The notes: a model not told the origin generated them from the letters alone. A stretch of 26,031 nt of DNA from JAFDVJ01 sp964487505 (GCA_964487505.1 CAZARD010000060.1:1-26031), one strand, 5' to 3'; positions 7,857 to 15,509 are shown, counted from the stretch's first letter. Program-made: numbers and translations.

Positions 7857-9398
7857 TCATCTATTCCGGCCGTATTTCTCGTGGCTCGAGACCCAGTCGG
7901 AGCTTGAGATGGCCGAGCCGAGCGAGATCTCGCCGGCGAGTACGACTCCGGAGACGATCTCGGCGAACTTGTTGACCGTTCCGCGGCCGGAGCAACCGAG
8001 TATCTCGAGACATTCCTTCTGCGTCGCGAGCCCGGTGCCGCCGCCGTATGTCGCGACGATCAGCGACGGGATCGTGATCGAGATGTAAAGGTCCCGTTGC
8101 GGCGTCAGCTCGGAGTAAATGATCCCGGCCGAGGATTCCGAGACGTTCGCGACGTCCTGGCCGGTGGCGATGAACATCGCGGTGATGCCGTTCGCCGAGT
8201 GCGCGCCGTTGTTGTTCGCTCCCGACATGAACGATCCGACGTTGGCGACGCCCGAATGATAAACCAACGATTCGGGCTCGACCCGCATATGCTCGATCAG
8301 GACGTTCCGCGGCACCGTGCATTCGGCCGTGACGCGCTTGCCGCGCGTCCGCATCACGTTGACCTGCGACGCCTTTTTGTCGGTCGCGAAGTTCGATTCC
8401 AGGTAAAAATGCTTGATGCCTTCGTAGTGGTCGATGATCCAGCTGCAGGCGGCGAACGTCGCGCGGCCGACCATGTTCTGCCCCGCGGCGTCGCCCGTCG
8501 TGTAGTTGAACCTGAGATAGACGAACTTGTTCGACGTGTACGGATCGATGTACTTGAGCTTCGCGATGCTCGAGGTCGCTTCGGCCTCTTCCTTGATTTT
8601 GCCGATGTGTTCCAGCACCCACGACACGAACTTCCGTCCGGCGCGCGCGTCCTCGAACACAAAGACCGGCGCGCGCTGCATCGCGTCGGTGACGACGGTC
8701 GTCTTCACTCCGCCCGAAAGGTTCAGGACCTTGATGCCTCGGTTGTATGACGCGATCAGCGTGCCTTCGGTCGTCGCCAGCGGGATCAGGAACTCGCCGT
8801 TCGCGAACTCGCCGTTGACCTTGAGCGGTCCTGCAAAACCGATCGGGATCTGTGCGACGCCGGTGAAATTCTCGCAGTTTCCCGAGGTGATGCTCGGGTC
8901 GAACGAGTAATGCTTGATATGCTCGAGCCGCGTTCCCGTGTATTGCTCGACAAAATCCTGGCGCGCCTTGATCGCGTGCGCCGAGTAATCGTCCTCTTCA
9001 TCGCGCGGAATGCGGACCTCGAGCGTCTCGGTCTCGGCGATCGAATCCTCGACGTCGAACTTCAGCGTGCCGAACGGCTTCGCCCGGAACGCGATGCGGA
9101 TCTTGTGTTTTCCGTTCTCGAGCGTCATACCGCCGCAACGGACGGTCAGGACCTTGCGCAGCGGAAATGCGACATCCCGGACCGAATCCGCCGCAAGCCA
9201 CGCGCCGTCGCCGAGATCGACCGTGATCGTGTCGAGCGGGACATCGTGACCGTCGATCCGCACGCCGGTAAGTTCGCCGAATTCGGCGTCGCTGAGCCGG
9301 TTCTTCAGCGCGAACTGAACGCCGTGTTCGGTGTTCTTCAAGCTGTTGTTCGTATACAGCTGCCGGAGCAGCATACTCGGGATCGGGAAGAATGACAT
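7857..9398 (-). CDS. Hydroxymethylglutaryl-CoA reductase, class I-like, with extra N-terminal domain
   Basis: The enzyme reduces HMG-CoA to mevalonate with NAD(P)H. Residues from about 135 onward are the catalytic part, with substrate motif NFTGVAQIPIGFAGPL, catalytic Glu211 in TTEGT, Asp303 in TTGDAAGQNM and Lys341 in ATDKKAS. HSANGITAMFIATGQD and a C-terminal SSHEKYGRNR offer the late catalytic His. DKK and FIATGQD point to the class I rather than the bacterial class II type. The first 125 residues or so are additional to a soluble class I enzyme. They look like a beta-rich domain (NTEHGVQFALKN, VRIDGHDVPL, GKHKIRIAF) resembling, from memory, the DUF6379/C-glycoside-deglycosidase beta-subunit fold. 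There are no membrane helices. AAGGAAA precedes the ATG. No other mevalonate gene is in the window. Confidence 0.93.
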   Translation of the reverse strand: MSFFPIPSMLLRQLYTNNSLKNTEHGVQFALKNRLSDAEFGELTGVRIDGHDVPLDTITVDLGDGAWLAADSVRDVAFPLRKVLTVRCGGMTLENGKHKIRIAFRAKPFGTLKFDVEDSIAETETLEVRIPRDEEDDYSAHAIKARQDFVEQYTGTRLEHIKHYSFDPSITSGNCENFTGVAQIPIGFAGPLKVNGEFANGEFLIPLATTEGTLIASYNRGIKVLNLSGGVKTTVVTDAMQRAPVFVFEDARAGRKFVSWVLEHIGKIKEEAEATSSIAKLKYIDPYTSNKFVYLRFNYTTGDAAGQNMVGRATFAACSWIIDHYEGIKHFYLESNFATDKKASQVNVMRTRGKRVTAECTVPRNVLIEHMRVEPESLVYHSGVANVGSFMSGANNNGAHSANGITAMFIATGQDVANVSESSAGIIYSELTPQRDLYISITIPSLIVATYGGGTGLATQKECLEILGCSGRGTVNKFAEIVSGVVLAGEISLGSAISSSDWVSSHEKYGRNR

Positions 9399-9440
9399 AT
9401 CGGTTTCCTTGTTTTCGTGCGTCTGAAGAGAACAGGAAGA

Positions 9441-9469
9441 ATCTTACTTTGCCGACCGTTTTTATTCAA
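9441..9469 (-). promoter_or_regulatory. Candidate promoter of the HMG-CoA reductase gene
   Basis: Read on the minus strand, TTGAAT and TAAGAT are separated by exactly 17 bp. They place the transcript start about 35 nt before the ATG, leaving room for the AAGGAAA ribosome-binding site at 9404-9410. The site shares a 118-bp divergent spacer with the BNR protein gene. Confidence 0.5.
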
Positions 9470-9481
9470 CTTTCGCAGACT

Positions 9482-9509
9482 TTGCGAATCGCGGCGGTCA
9501 GTCTATAGT
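9482..9509 (+). promoter_or_regulatory. Candidate promoter of the BNR protein gene, possibly leaderless
   Basis: TTGCGA and TATAGT are spaced by 16 bp, and the -10 hexamer ends 7 nt before the ATG at 9517. Transcription would then start at or next to the initiation codon. No Shine-Dalgarno sequence is present. Confidence 0.45.
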
Positions 9510-9516
9510 GATTCCG

Positions 9517-10524
9517 ATGAAAAAACTGGTGATCGTCGCGATCCTCGTGCTTGCCGCGGGCGCTTTCGCGCAGGGGAAGTGGGAACGGCAGAGCGTCGCG
9601 ACCGAGGCGGCTTTCCGCGGGCTTTCGGTCGTGAGTTCGGAAGTGGTTTGGGCGAGCGGCACCGGCGGAACGGTCGTCCGCACGCTCGACGGTGGCCTAA
9701 ACTGGCAGGTCATCAAGGTTCCGGACGCCGCGAAGCTCGATTTTCGCGACATCGAGGCGTTCGACGCGAACACGGCGTATATTCTCTCGATCGGAAACGG
9801 TGAAAGTTCGAGCATCTACAAGACGTCCGACGGCGGAAAGACGTGGGAGCTTCAGTTCAGAAATTCCAGCGAGAAGGCGTTCTTCGACGCGCTCGCTTTC
9901 TGGGACAAGAACAACGGAATCGCGATGTCGGACCCGGTCGACGGCAAATACGTTCTGATCCGAACGACCGACGGCAAGAACTGGGGCCCGATCGATACAT
10001 CGAAGATGCCCACCGCGAAAGAAGGCGAGGCGGCCTTCGCGGCGAGCGGCACCTGTCTCATCACGAAAGGCTCGAAATCGGCTTATCTGATCTCGGGCGG
10101 AGCGGACGCGAGGGTTTTCAAGTCGACCGATCGCGGCGTCACTTGGGCCGTGACGGACACCCCGATCGTCAAGGGAACGCCCGGAAGCGGGATCTTCTCG
10201 ATCGCGGCCTTTGACGCGCTCAACGGCGTCATCGTCGGCGGCAACTACGAAAAGCCTGAAGACGCTGGGGTCAACCTCGCATTCACGCGCAACGGCGGCA
10301 AGACCTGGACCGCGGCTTCGGGGCTTTCCGGATACCGTTCGGGCGTCGCCTATCTTGACAAGAAGACGATCATTGCGGTCGGTTCGAACGGATCTGATCT
10401 TTCGACGGACGCGGGCCTGTCGTGGAAACGAATCGACGACGCCAACTATAATGCCGTGATGGCAAAAGGAAAGACCGCCGTCTGGGCCGTCGGGCCGAAA
10501 GGCTTGATCGCGAAATGGCGGTAG
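9517..10524 (+). CDS. Secreted BNR/YCF48-type beta-propeller protein
   Basis: The 335-residue product starts with a clear signal peptide (MKKLVIVAILVLAAGAFAQ). Asp-box repeats of the S-x-D-x-G-x-x-W kind follow: RTLDGGLNW, KTSDGGKTW, KSTDRGVTW, TRNGGKTW and STDAGLSW, spread from about residue 50 to 315. Such repeats mark beta-propellers of the sialidase/YCF48/HCF136 type. No sialidase catalytic Arg triad with FRIP motif is visible, so a scaffold or binding role outside the cytoplasm is likelier than glycosidase activity. I prefer the ATG at 9517 over the in-frame GTG at 9508 because it begins the signal peptide and the GTG overlaps a -10-like hexamer. The gene diverges from the HMG-CoA reductase gene; a functional link is not evident. 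Confidence 0.82.
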   Translation: MKKLVIVAILVLAAGAFAQGKWERQSVATEAAFRGLSVVSSEVVWASGTGGTVVRTLDGGLNWQVIKVPDAAKLDFRDIEAFDANTAYILSIGNGESSSIYKTSDGGKTWELQFRNSSEKAFFDALAFWDKNNGIAMSDPVDGKYVLIRTTDGKNWGPIDTSKMPTAKEGEAAFAASGTCLITKGSKSAYLISGGADARVFKSTDRGVTWAVTDTPIVKGTPGSGIFSIAAFDALNGVIVGGNYEKPEDAGVNLAFTRNGGKTWTAASGLSGYRSGVAYLDKKTIIAVGSNGSDLSTDAGLSWKRIDDANYNAVMAKGKTAVWAVGPKGLIAKWR

Positions 10525-10530
10525 GAAGTC

Positions 10531-10711
10531 AATGGACAACGGACAATGGACAATGGACAATGATCGGTCAATGGACAGTGGACAATCGGCGGCGCAATGG
10601 ACAATGGACAATCGGCGGTGCAATGGACAATGGACAGTGGACAATGGACAATGGTCGGTCAATGGACAGTGGACAATCGGCGGCGCAATGGACAGCGGAC
10701 AATGGACAATC
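10531..10711 (+). repeat. Heptamer tandem array (TGGACAA unit)
   Basis: About 180 bp consist of degenerate 7-bp units (TGGACAA, TGGACAG, CGGACAA), interrupted by longer words such as TCGGCGGCGCAA and GGTCGGTCAA that themselves recur. It follows the stop of the BNR gene by only 7 bp. There are no regular spacer/repeat alternations as in CRISPR. Open frames through it on both strands are artefacts. Confidence 0.85.
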
Positions 10712-10735
10712 CGGAGTTGATTGATCCGAATTCGG
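10681..10735 (+). repeat. 55-bp sequence left of the N gap, duplicated on its right
   Basis: The last 55 bases before the Ns are identical to the first 55 bases after them (10836-10890). The identity starts and stops exactly at the gap edges, which is what overlapping contig ends would give. Confidence 0.9.
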
Positions 10736-10835
10736 NNNNNNNNNNNNNNNNNNNNNNNNNNNNNNNNNNNNNNNNNNNNNNNNNNNNNNNNNNNNNNNNN
10801 NNNNNNNNNNNNNNNNNNNNNNNNNNNNNNNNNNN
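10736..10835. other. Scaffold gap of 100 Ns
   Basis: Exactly 100 N characters, a conventional placeholder for a gap of unknown size. It falls inside the TGGACAA array, a repeat that short-read assembly would have difficulty crossing. Confidence 0.98.
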
Positions 10836-10890
10836 CGGCGCAATGGACAGCGGACAATGGACAATCCGGAGTTGATTGATCCGAATTCGG
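10836..10890 (+). repeat. 55-bp sequence right of the N gap
   Basis: Exact copy of 10681-10735, beginning CGGCGCAATGGACAGCGG. See the left copy; the two are probably one genomic segment counted twice. Confidence 0.9.
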
Positions 10891-10900
10891 GATACTGAAT

Positions 10901-10947
10901 CTCAAAAATCCAAAATCGAAAATCCAAAATCCAAAATCCAAAATCCC
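10901..10947 (+). repeat. Heptamer tandem array (TCCAAAA unit)
   Basis: About six units of TCCAAAA/TCGAAAA lie immediately before the ketosynthase gene, ending 9 bp from its ATG. The same unit recurs in reverse orientation at 14542-14575 and in the same orientation at 15443-15475. No Shine-Dalgarno sequence or convincing promoter is visible between the array and the start codon. Confidence 0.8.
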
Positions 10948-10955
10948 ATATCGCT

Positions 10956-12008
10956 ATGTCTTTCATCTCAGGTACCGGCAGCATGCTTCCCGATCTCGTC
11001 GTCACGAACGATGCGTTCTCGGACCGAGTTTTCTATGACAAAAGCGGCACGAGACTCGAACGGCAGGGAAGCGAGGCGGCGGCCAAGCTCGAGGCGATCA
11101 CCGGCATCCGCGAGAGGCGCTACGTGCCGTTCGATCAGGACTCGCGGCCATTGATGACCGATGCCGCGCAGCTCGCGATCGCGGACGCCGGAATCGATCC
11201 GGAATCGATCGACGGTATCATCGTCGCCCACAACGCCGGCAATATGCTGATCGACGAAAAGGCGTTCCATACCGTGCCGAATATGGCCGCGTATCTCAAG
11301 AACCGTCTCGGAATAGCGAATCACGAGTGTTTTGCCTACGATCTCCTGTTCGCTTGCCCGGGCTGGCTGCAGGCGTTGATCCAGGCGCACCAAGCGATCG
11401 CGGCGGGCGACGCGGCGAACGTGCTCGTCGTCGGCATCGAAATCGCGTCGCGCCTTTTGGACCCGCACGATCTCGACTCGATGATCCTCGCCGACGGATG
11501 CGGCGCGGCCGTGCTTTCGGCCGGCGGTCCCGGAATCCTCGCGCACGCGACGTTCTCGCACGCGCAGAAGGACATCGACAACATCTATCTCGGCCGATCG
11601 AACAATCCCGAGCTCGAGGGTGCGTGTTGGTTCAAGATGAACGGAAAAGAGGTCTACCGGTACGCGACGACCTGGGTGCCGCGGGTCGTTCGGAAGGCGC
11701 TCGAAAAGGCGCACGTCGATCCGCTCGATGTCGGTCTTTTCCTTTTCCATCAGGCGAATGACAAACTGATCCAGGCGATCGCCGCGAACATCGCCGAATC
11801 GTATGGTCTTGATCCGGGCGCGTTCGACGGAAAGATGCCGATGACGATCGGGTTTCTCGGGAACACCTCGGTCGCGACGATCCCGACGATGCTCGACATG
11901 ATCCGCAAGGGCCGGCTCGACGGCTACTCGATCTCTGAGGGTCAGACCGTCGTGATGGCCTCGGTCGGAGCGGGAATGCACTGCAACGCGATCGTCTACC
12001 GATTCTGA
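10956..12008 (+). CDS. 3-oxoacyl-ACP synthase III (FabH-like) family protein
   Basis: This 350-residue thiolase-fold condensing enzyme has the full FabH-type triad: Cys134 in DLLFACPGW, His265 in FLFHQAN and Asn303 in LGNTSVAT. The N-terminal ITGIRERRYV and the C-terminal GAGMHCNAIVYRF are also typical. Family members join an acyl-CoA or acyl starter to malonyl-ACP in the cytoplasm. Related enzymes include HMG-CoA synthase and OleA, but FHQAN and the overall pattern favour the FabH group. It heads a three-gene operon; the hydroxylase gene starts 22 bp after its stop. The heptamer repeat directly upstream leaves no visible Shine-Dalgarno sequence. Substrate and chain length cannot be read from the sequence; the operon context suggests specialised rather than bulk fatty-acid synthesis. 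Confidence 0.88.
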   Translation: MSFISGTGSMLPDLVVTNDAFSDRVFYDKSGTRLERQGSEAAAKLEAITGIRERRYVPFDQDSRPLMTDAAQLAIADAGIDPESIDGIIVAHNAGNMLIDEKAFHTVPNMAAYLKNRLGIANHECFAYDLLFACPGWLQALIQAHQAIAAGDAANVLVVGIEIASRLLDPHDLDSMILADGCGAAVLSAGGPGILAHATFSHAQKDIDNIYLGRSNNPELEGACWFKMNGKEVYRYATTWVPRVVRKALEKAHVDPLDVGLFLFHQANDKLIQAIAANIAESYGLDPGAFDGKMPMTIGFLGNTSVATIPTMLDMIRKGRLDGYSISEGQTVVMASVGAGMHCNAIVYRF

Positions 12009-12030
12009 CGCGCCGAGCCCTTTAGTCATT

Positions 12031-13113
12031 ATGAATCAACCGCTTTTCGGGATCGAAGGTCTCGACTCGTACGTCGTTCTCGGGATCGTGGTCTTCTTCT
12101 GCGCGATCGAATCGGCGGCTGGGTTTCTGGTCGCGACGCGCCGCACCTGGTCGGACTGGATCCAGGAAGCCGGTGGTTTTGCGGTCCTTTCGTTCGTCAT
12201 CAAACCGGCGATCGTCTATGGCGCCTATGTCCTCGGCGGCGCCGTCATTCCGAGCGCCCAAAACGCGGTCGCCCAGAGCAGTTTGATCGTGGGCGTCGTC
12301 GTTTATCTCTTGGTCGATGACGTTCTGCAGTACTGGTACCACCGTTTCGGCCACGAATACGCGTTCCTATGGAAACTGCACCGGCCGCACCATCAGGCCG
12401 AAGAGATGGGCTTTTTCGTTTCCTACCGAAACGCCGCGCTCTATTATCTGATGATGCCGAACATCTGGTGGGTCGGTACGGTGATCTTTCTCGGCGGGCT
12501 CAAGGCCGTCGCGATCGGGCTCATCGCCAAGCAACTGATAATCATCGGTTCGCACAGCACGCTGCGCTGGGACGAGCCGCTGTACAAGATCGGCGTTCTC
12601 AGCCCTTTGATGTTCGTCGTCGAACGGATCTTCGTCACCTCCGCCTTCCATTACGCGCACCACGGAAAATCGATGATCGACCGGATCAGCGACCCGAACG
12701 GCAATTACGGCAATATGTTCTCGATCTGGGATCAGCTCTTCGGAACGGCGAAGTTCACGCGGCGGTTTCCGGTCGAATTGGGGCTCGTCAACGATCCCAA
12801 GGACAAATGGACGGCGGCCTATCTCTATCCCGTCGTCGCTTCGGACAAGCCCGAAAGCGAGATCGCCCGCGGCTTCAAGAAGCCCGACACAAGGTCCGCC
12901 GAGCCCGCCACTTGCGAATTCGCGGAGAACGAGGATTTTCTCTGGTGCCGGTGCGGGAAAAGCAGAAATCAGCCCTTCTGCGACGGATCGCATCACGGCA
13001 CCAAGTCGAAACCGCTGCTCTGCACGTCAAAACGTGCCGGAAAGGCAAAATTGTGCAATTGCAAGTTAACAAAGTCGGCGCCTTACTGTGATAATTCTCA
13101 TATGAGGTATTGA
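12031..13113 (+). CDS. Fatty acid hydroxylase/sterol desaturase fused to a double CDGSH iron-sulfur tail
   Basis: Residues 1-290 or so form an integral-membrane di-iron oxygenase with several hydrophobic segments. Its histidine boxes are HRFGH and HRPHH (about 109-125) and HYAHH (about 208-212), the HX3H/HX2HH/HX2HH set of the sterol desaturase/fatty acid hydroxylase family, which hydroxylates or desaturates lipid chains with O2. Residues 306-324 are a canonical CDGSH motif (CRCGKSRNQPFCDGSH), which binds a 2Fe-2S cluster through three Cys and one His. A second copy at 342-357 (CNCKLTKSAPYCDNSH) keeps all four ligands. The 360-residue fusion suggests the tail passes electrons to the di-iron site or senses redox state; this is inference. 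The next gene starts 1 bp after its stop, with its ribosome-binding site inside this gene. Confidence 0.88.
   Translation: MNQPLFGIEGLDSYVVLGIVVFFCAIESAAGFLVATRRTWSDWIQEAGGFAVLSFVIKPAIVYGAYVLGGAVIPSAQNAVAQSSLIVGVVVYLLVDDVLQYWYHRFGHEYAFLWKLHRPHHQAEEMGFFVSYRNAALYYLMMPNIWWVGTVIFLGGLKAVAIGLIAKQLIIIGSHSTLRWDEPLYKIGVLSPLMFVVERIFVTSAFHYAHHGKSMIDRISDPNGNYGNMFSIWDQLFGTAKFTRRFPVELGLVNDPKDKWTAAYLYPVVASDKPESEIARGFKKPDTRSAEPATCEFAENEDFLWCRCGKSRNQPFCDGSHHGTKSKPLLCTSKRAGKAKLCNCKLTKSAPYCDNSHMRY
13105..13109 (+). promoter_or_regulatory. Ribosome-binding site GAGGT inside the upstream gene
   Basis: GAGGT overlaps the last codons of the hydroxylase gene and lies 5 nt before the ATG at 13115. The TGA at 13111-13113 and this ATG are one base apart, so translational coupling of the two genes is likely. 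Confidence 0.7.
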
Positions 13114-13114
13114 T

Positions 13115-14533
13115 ATGTCAGCAGCGGCCCAAACCAAGGACGATTTCTCGCGCGTTTTCGAATTGCAGCGCGCCAACCAGTACAACATCGGCAACACGAC
13201 CGCCGCCGAGCGGCGCGCCAAGATCAAGGCACTCCGGCGTGCGGTCGAGGTCGAGTTTCGCGACCGGATCCGGGAAGCTTGCTTCAAGGACCTCGGAAAA
13301 GCCGCGGCCGAGACCGATCTGACCGAAGTTTTTCCGGTTACTTCGGAAGCCAAGCACGCGGCCCGCAAGATCCGGCGCTGGCTCAAGCCCGAACGCGTCG
13401 CAACGCCGCTGTCGCTTCTCGGATCGACATCGTTCATCAAATACGAGCCGAAGGGCGTGTGCCTCATCATTTCGCCTTGGAACTTCCCATTCAATCTGAC
13501 GTTCGGACCGCTCATTTCGGCGATCGCCGCCGGAAACTGCGTGATCCTCAAGCCATCGGAGATGACGCCGAACTGCGCGGCCGTAATGCGCGAGATCGTC
13601 CGCGAACTTTTCAACGAGAACGAGGTCGCGATCTTTGAGGGCGGCGTCGAAACTTCGACCGCGCTGCTCGAATTGCCCTTCAATCACATCTTTTTCACCG
13701 GCGCTCCAAGCATCGGCAAGGTCGTGATGACGGCGGCGGCGAAGCATCTCGCGTCGGTGACGCTCGAACTCGGCGGAAAATCGCCGACGATCGTCGACGA
13801 TACGGCCGATATCAAAAACGCGGCGCGGATGATCGCGTGGGGAAAATTCGGAAACAACGGCCAGATCTGCATCGCGCCGGATTACATTTTCGTGCACGAA
13901 TCGAAGCACGACGAGTTGGCGAAAGCGCTTAGCCGTCAGCTTGTCGAGTTCTACGGCGACAAACCCGAGGAATCAGAAAGCTACGCTCGGATCGTCAATC
14001 ACAGGCATTACGACCGGATCATCGGCTACATCGAGGACGCCGTCGCGAAGGGCGCGAAGCTGATCGCCGGCGGCCGCGGCGACCGCGACAAGCATTTCAT
14101 CGAACCGACGATAATCGAGAACGTCCCGGCGACGTCCAAACTAATGACGAACGAGATCTTCGGCCCGGTCCTGCCGCTGTTCTCGTATCGCGAACTGGAC
14201 GAGGCGATCGGCTTCATCGAATCGCGTGACAAACCGCTCGCGCTGTACATCTACAGCCGCAGCAACCGCAATATCGACCGGATCCTCGACAATACACGGG
14301 CCGGCGGGACCTGCATCAACAACAACGACGTACATTTCTTCAACAGCAACCTGCCGTTCGGCGGGGTCAACAACAGCGGCATCGGCAAAGGCCACGGAAA
14401 GTTCGGGTTCACGGAGTTCTCGAACCCGCGCGGCGTGCTGAAACAGTACCTTCCGAGCGGTCTGCAGCTGATGATGCCGCCTTACACGGATTTCAAGCGC
14501 AAGCTGATCGATCTGACGATCAAGTGGATGTGA
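13115..14533 (+). CDS. Aldehyde dehydrogenase, ALDH3/fatty-aldehyde type
   Basis: The 472-residue enzyme oxidises an aldehyde to the acid with NAD(P)+. The visible active site comprises Asn123 in SPWNFPFN, the general base Glu218 in LELGGKSP and the nucleophile Cys252 in NNGQICIAPDY, followed by EIFGPVLPL and LPFGGVNNSG. Its length (shorter than the ~490-500 of ALDH1/2) and the sequence style place it with class 3 enzymes such as fatty aldehyde dehydrogenases. The C-terminus (FKRKLIDLTIKWM) is amphipathic and might touch the membrane. Third gene of the operon with the ketosynthase and the di-iron oxygenase, so a long-chain or isoprenoid aldehyde is a reasonable substrate guess. It ends in front of the heptamer array at 14542. 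Confidence 0.9.
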   Translation: MSAAAQTKDDFSRVFELQRANQYNIGNTTAAERRAKIKALRRAVEVEFRDRIREACFKDLGKAAAETDLTEVFPVTSEAKHAARKIRRWLKPERVATPLSLLGSTSFIKYEPKGVCLIISPWNFPFNLTFGPLISAIAAGNCVILKPSEMTPNCAAVMREIVRELFNENEVAIFEGGVETSTALLELPFNHIFFTGAPSIGKVVMTAAAKHLASVTLELGGKSPTIVDDTADIKNAARMIAWGKFGNNGQICIAPDYIFVHESKHDELAKALSRQLVEFYGDKPEESESYARIVNHRHYDRIIGYIEDAVAKGAKLIAGGRGDRDKHFIEPTIIENVPATSKLMTNEIFGPVLPLFSYRELDEAIGFIESRDKPLALYIYSRSNRNIDRILDNTRAGGTCINNNDVHFFNSNLPFGGVNNSGIGKGHGKFGFTEFSNPRGVLKQYLPSGLQLMMPPYTDFKRKLIDLTIKWM

Positions 14534-14541
14534 GGCGAGTT

Positions 14542-14575
14542 CGATTTTGGATTTTGGATTTTCGATTTTGGATTC
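14542..14575 (+). repeat. Heptamer tandem array (TTTTGGA unit)
   Basis: About five units of GATTTTG/TTTTGGA follow the aldehyde dehydrogenase stop by 8 bp. The unit is the reverse complement of that at 10901-10947 and 15443-15475. Confidence 0.75.
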
Positions 14576-14879
14576 AAGGAGGATTCACTGAATCAAAAGC
14601 CGCTCGTCGATTCGTAGCCAATCGTTCAGGGCTCGGCTCATGCCCGGCCATTTCAAATTCCAGATTCCGGATTCTGAAATCTGAAATCAATGCTGTCCTA
14701 AGCGATCGAGGCCGATGCCGTTGGTTCAATTGACTCCGATGCCCGCAAACTCGAATCGATCCCTCTTTGGATTCTTTGGTTTGTTTCCCTCTAGAAGCCA
14801 GGCAAGCGATCTCCGCGTTCTCCTTGTCAGGCCGAAGTCGATGATCTCAAATCTCCCCTGATCGCGTAGCGATCATTCG

Positions 14880-15027
14880 AATTTAGCCGTGGGTTTCAAC
14901 CCACGGAAACCGGGAATCTTTCGATCTCGTCGCGTCAGCGACGATCGACTCAGCCAAATTCATTCGTCGCTGACGCGACGCGAGCCCGAACCGCATCGGC
15001 GCGTGGGTTGAAACCCACGTCTAAATT
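14880..15027. repeat. Nested inverted-repeat element of about 148 bp
   Basis: The outer arms (14880-14906 and 15001-15027) are 27-bp inverted copies with only two mismatches. Each arm is itself a hairpin (CCGTGGGTT-TC-AACCCACGG at 14887-14906; CGTGGGTT-GA-AACCCACG at 15002-15019). Between them a 17-bp perfect inverted repeat (14928-14944 with 14964-14980, core GTCGCGTCAGCGACGA) encloses a 19-bp loop. No gene is inside. It could be a REP/BIME-like or MITE-like element. Confidence 0.8.
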
Positions 15028-15442
15028 CACCGCACCGCTGACGCGGCTGAATCCTGAATTTAGGATTCGGAATCTCAGAGATTTGAAATCAACCCGGATT
15101 ACGCGATGGGGCGGCCTAACGTCATTTCGCCACCTGGGCACGGATTCCCACGGAATGTTCTGCTTGTTCTTCGCGCGATTCGTCGAAAAGCACCATCAAG
15201 AAATGCGCTTTTCGCGTATTTGGCGTATTTCGCGGGAAATTTCTTCCAATGATCGATCCGGGTTCCTCGGCGCGCGGTCAGAAGCTCTGACTGGAAAGCC
15301 GGTCCCTGATGGTTCGCGATTTTCTTTGCTTCTTTCCGGACGACAACGCCGCGAAACCGATCCCCGGGGTCTCCCGAATCATCAAGCAACGGCGAACATT
15401 GTTCAATATCATCGGATTCTTCTATCGTTTAGCACGCCTTTA

Positions 15443-15475
15443 GTCCAAAATCCAAAATCCCGAAATCCAAAATCG
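15443..15475 (+). repeat. Heptamer tandem array (TCCAAAA unit)
   Basis: About four units of TCCAAAA/TCCCGAAA end 28 bp before the -10-like TAAAAT of tldD. Together with the TTTTGGA array at 14542 it brackets the spacer in inverted orientation. Confidence 0.75.
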
Positions 15476-15503
15476 TCCTCGCGACAAAATCCGATTTGAT
15501 TGG

Positions 15504-15509
15504 TAAAAT
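15504..15509 (+). promoter_or_regulatory. Candidate -10 hexamer (TAAAAT) of tldD
   Basis: TAAAAT lies 19 nt before the ATG at 15529, leaving a short leader that still holds GGAG at 15517-15520. No convincing -35 is seen, so confidence is low. Confidence 0.3.

Noticed and set aside
10531..10711. CRISPR-like look of the TGGACAA region
   Set aside because: The units are 7 bp and nearly contiguous with no constant repeat of 25-40 bp, no unique spacers and no cas genes.
15099..15389. Minus-strand ORF of 96 codons containing KYAKYAK
   Set aside because: This string is the translation of GCGTATTT-type direct repeats. No start signal or domain is present.
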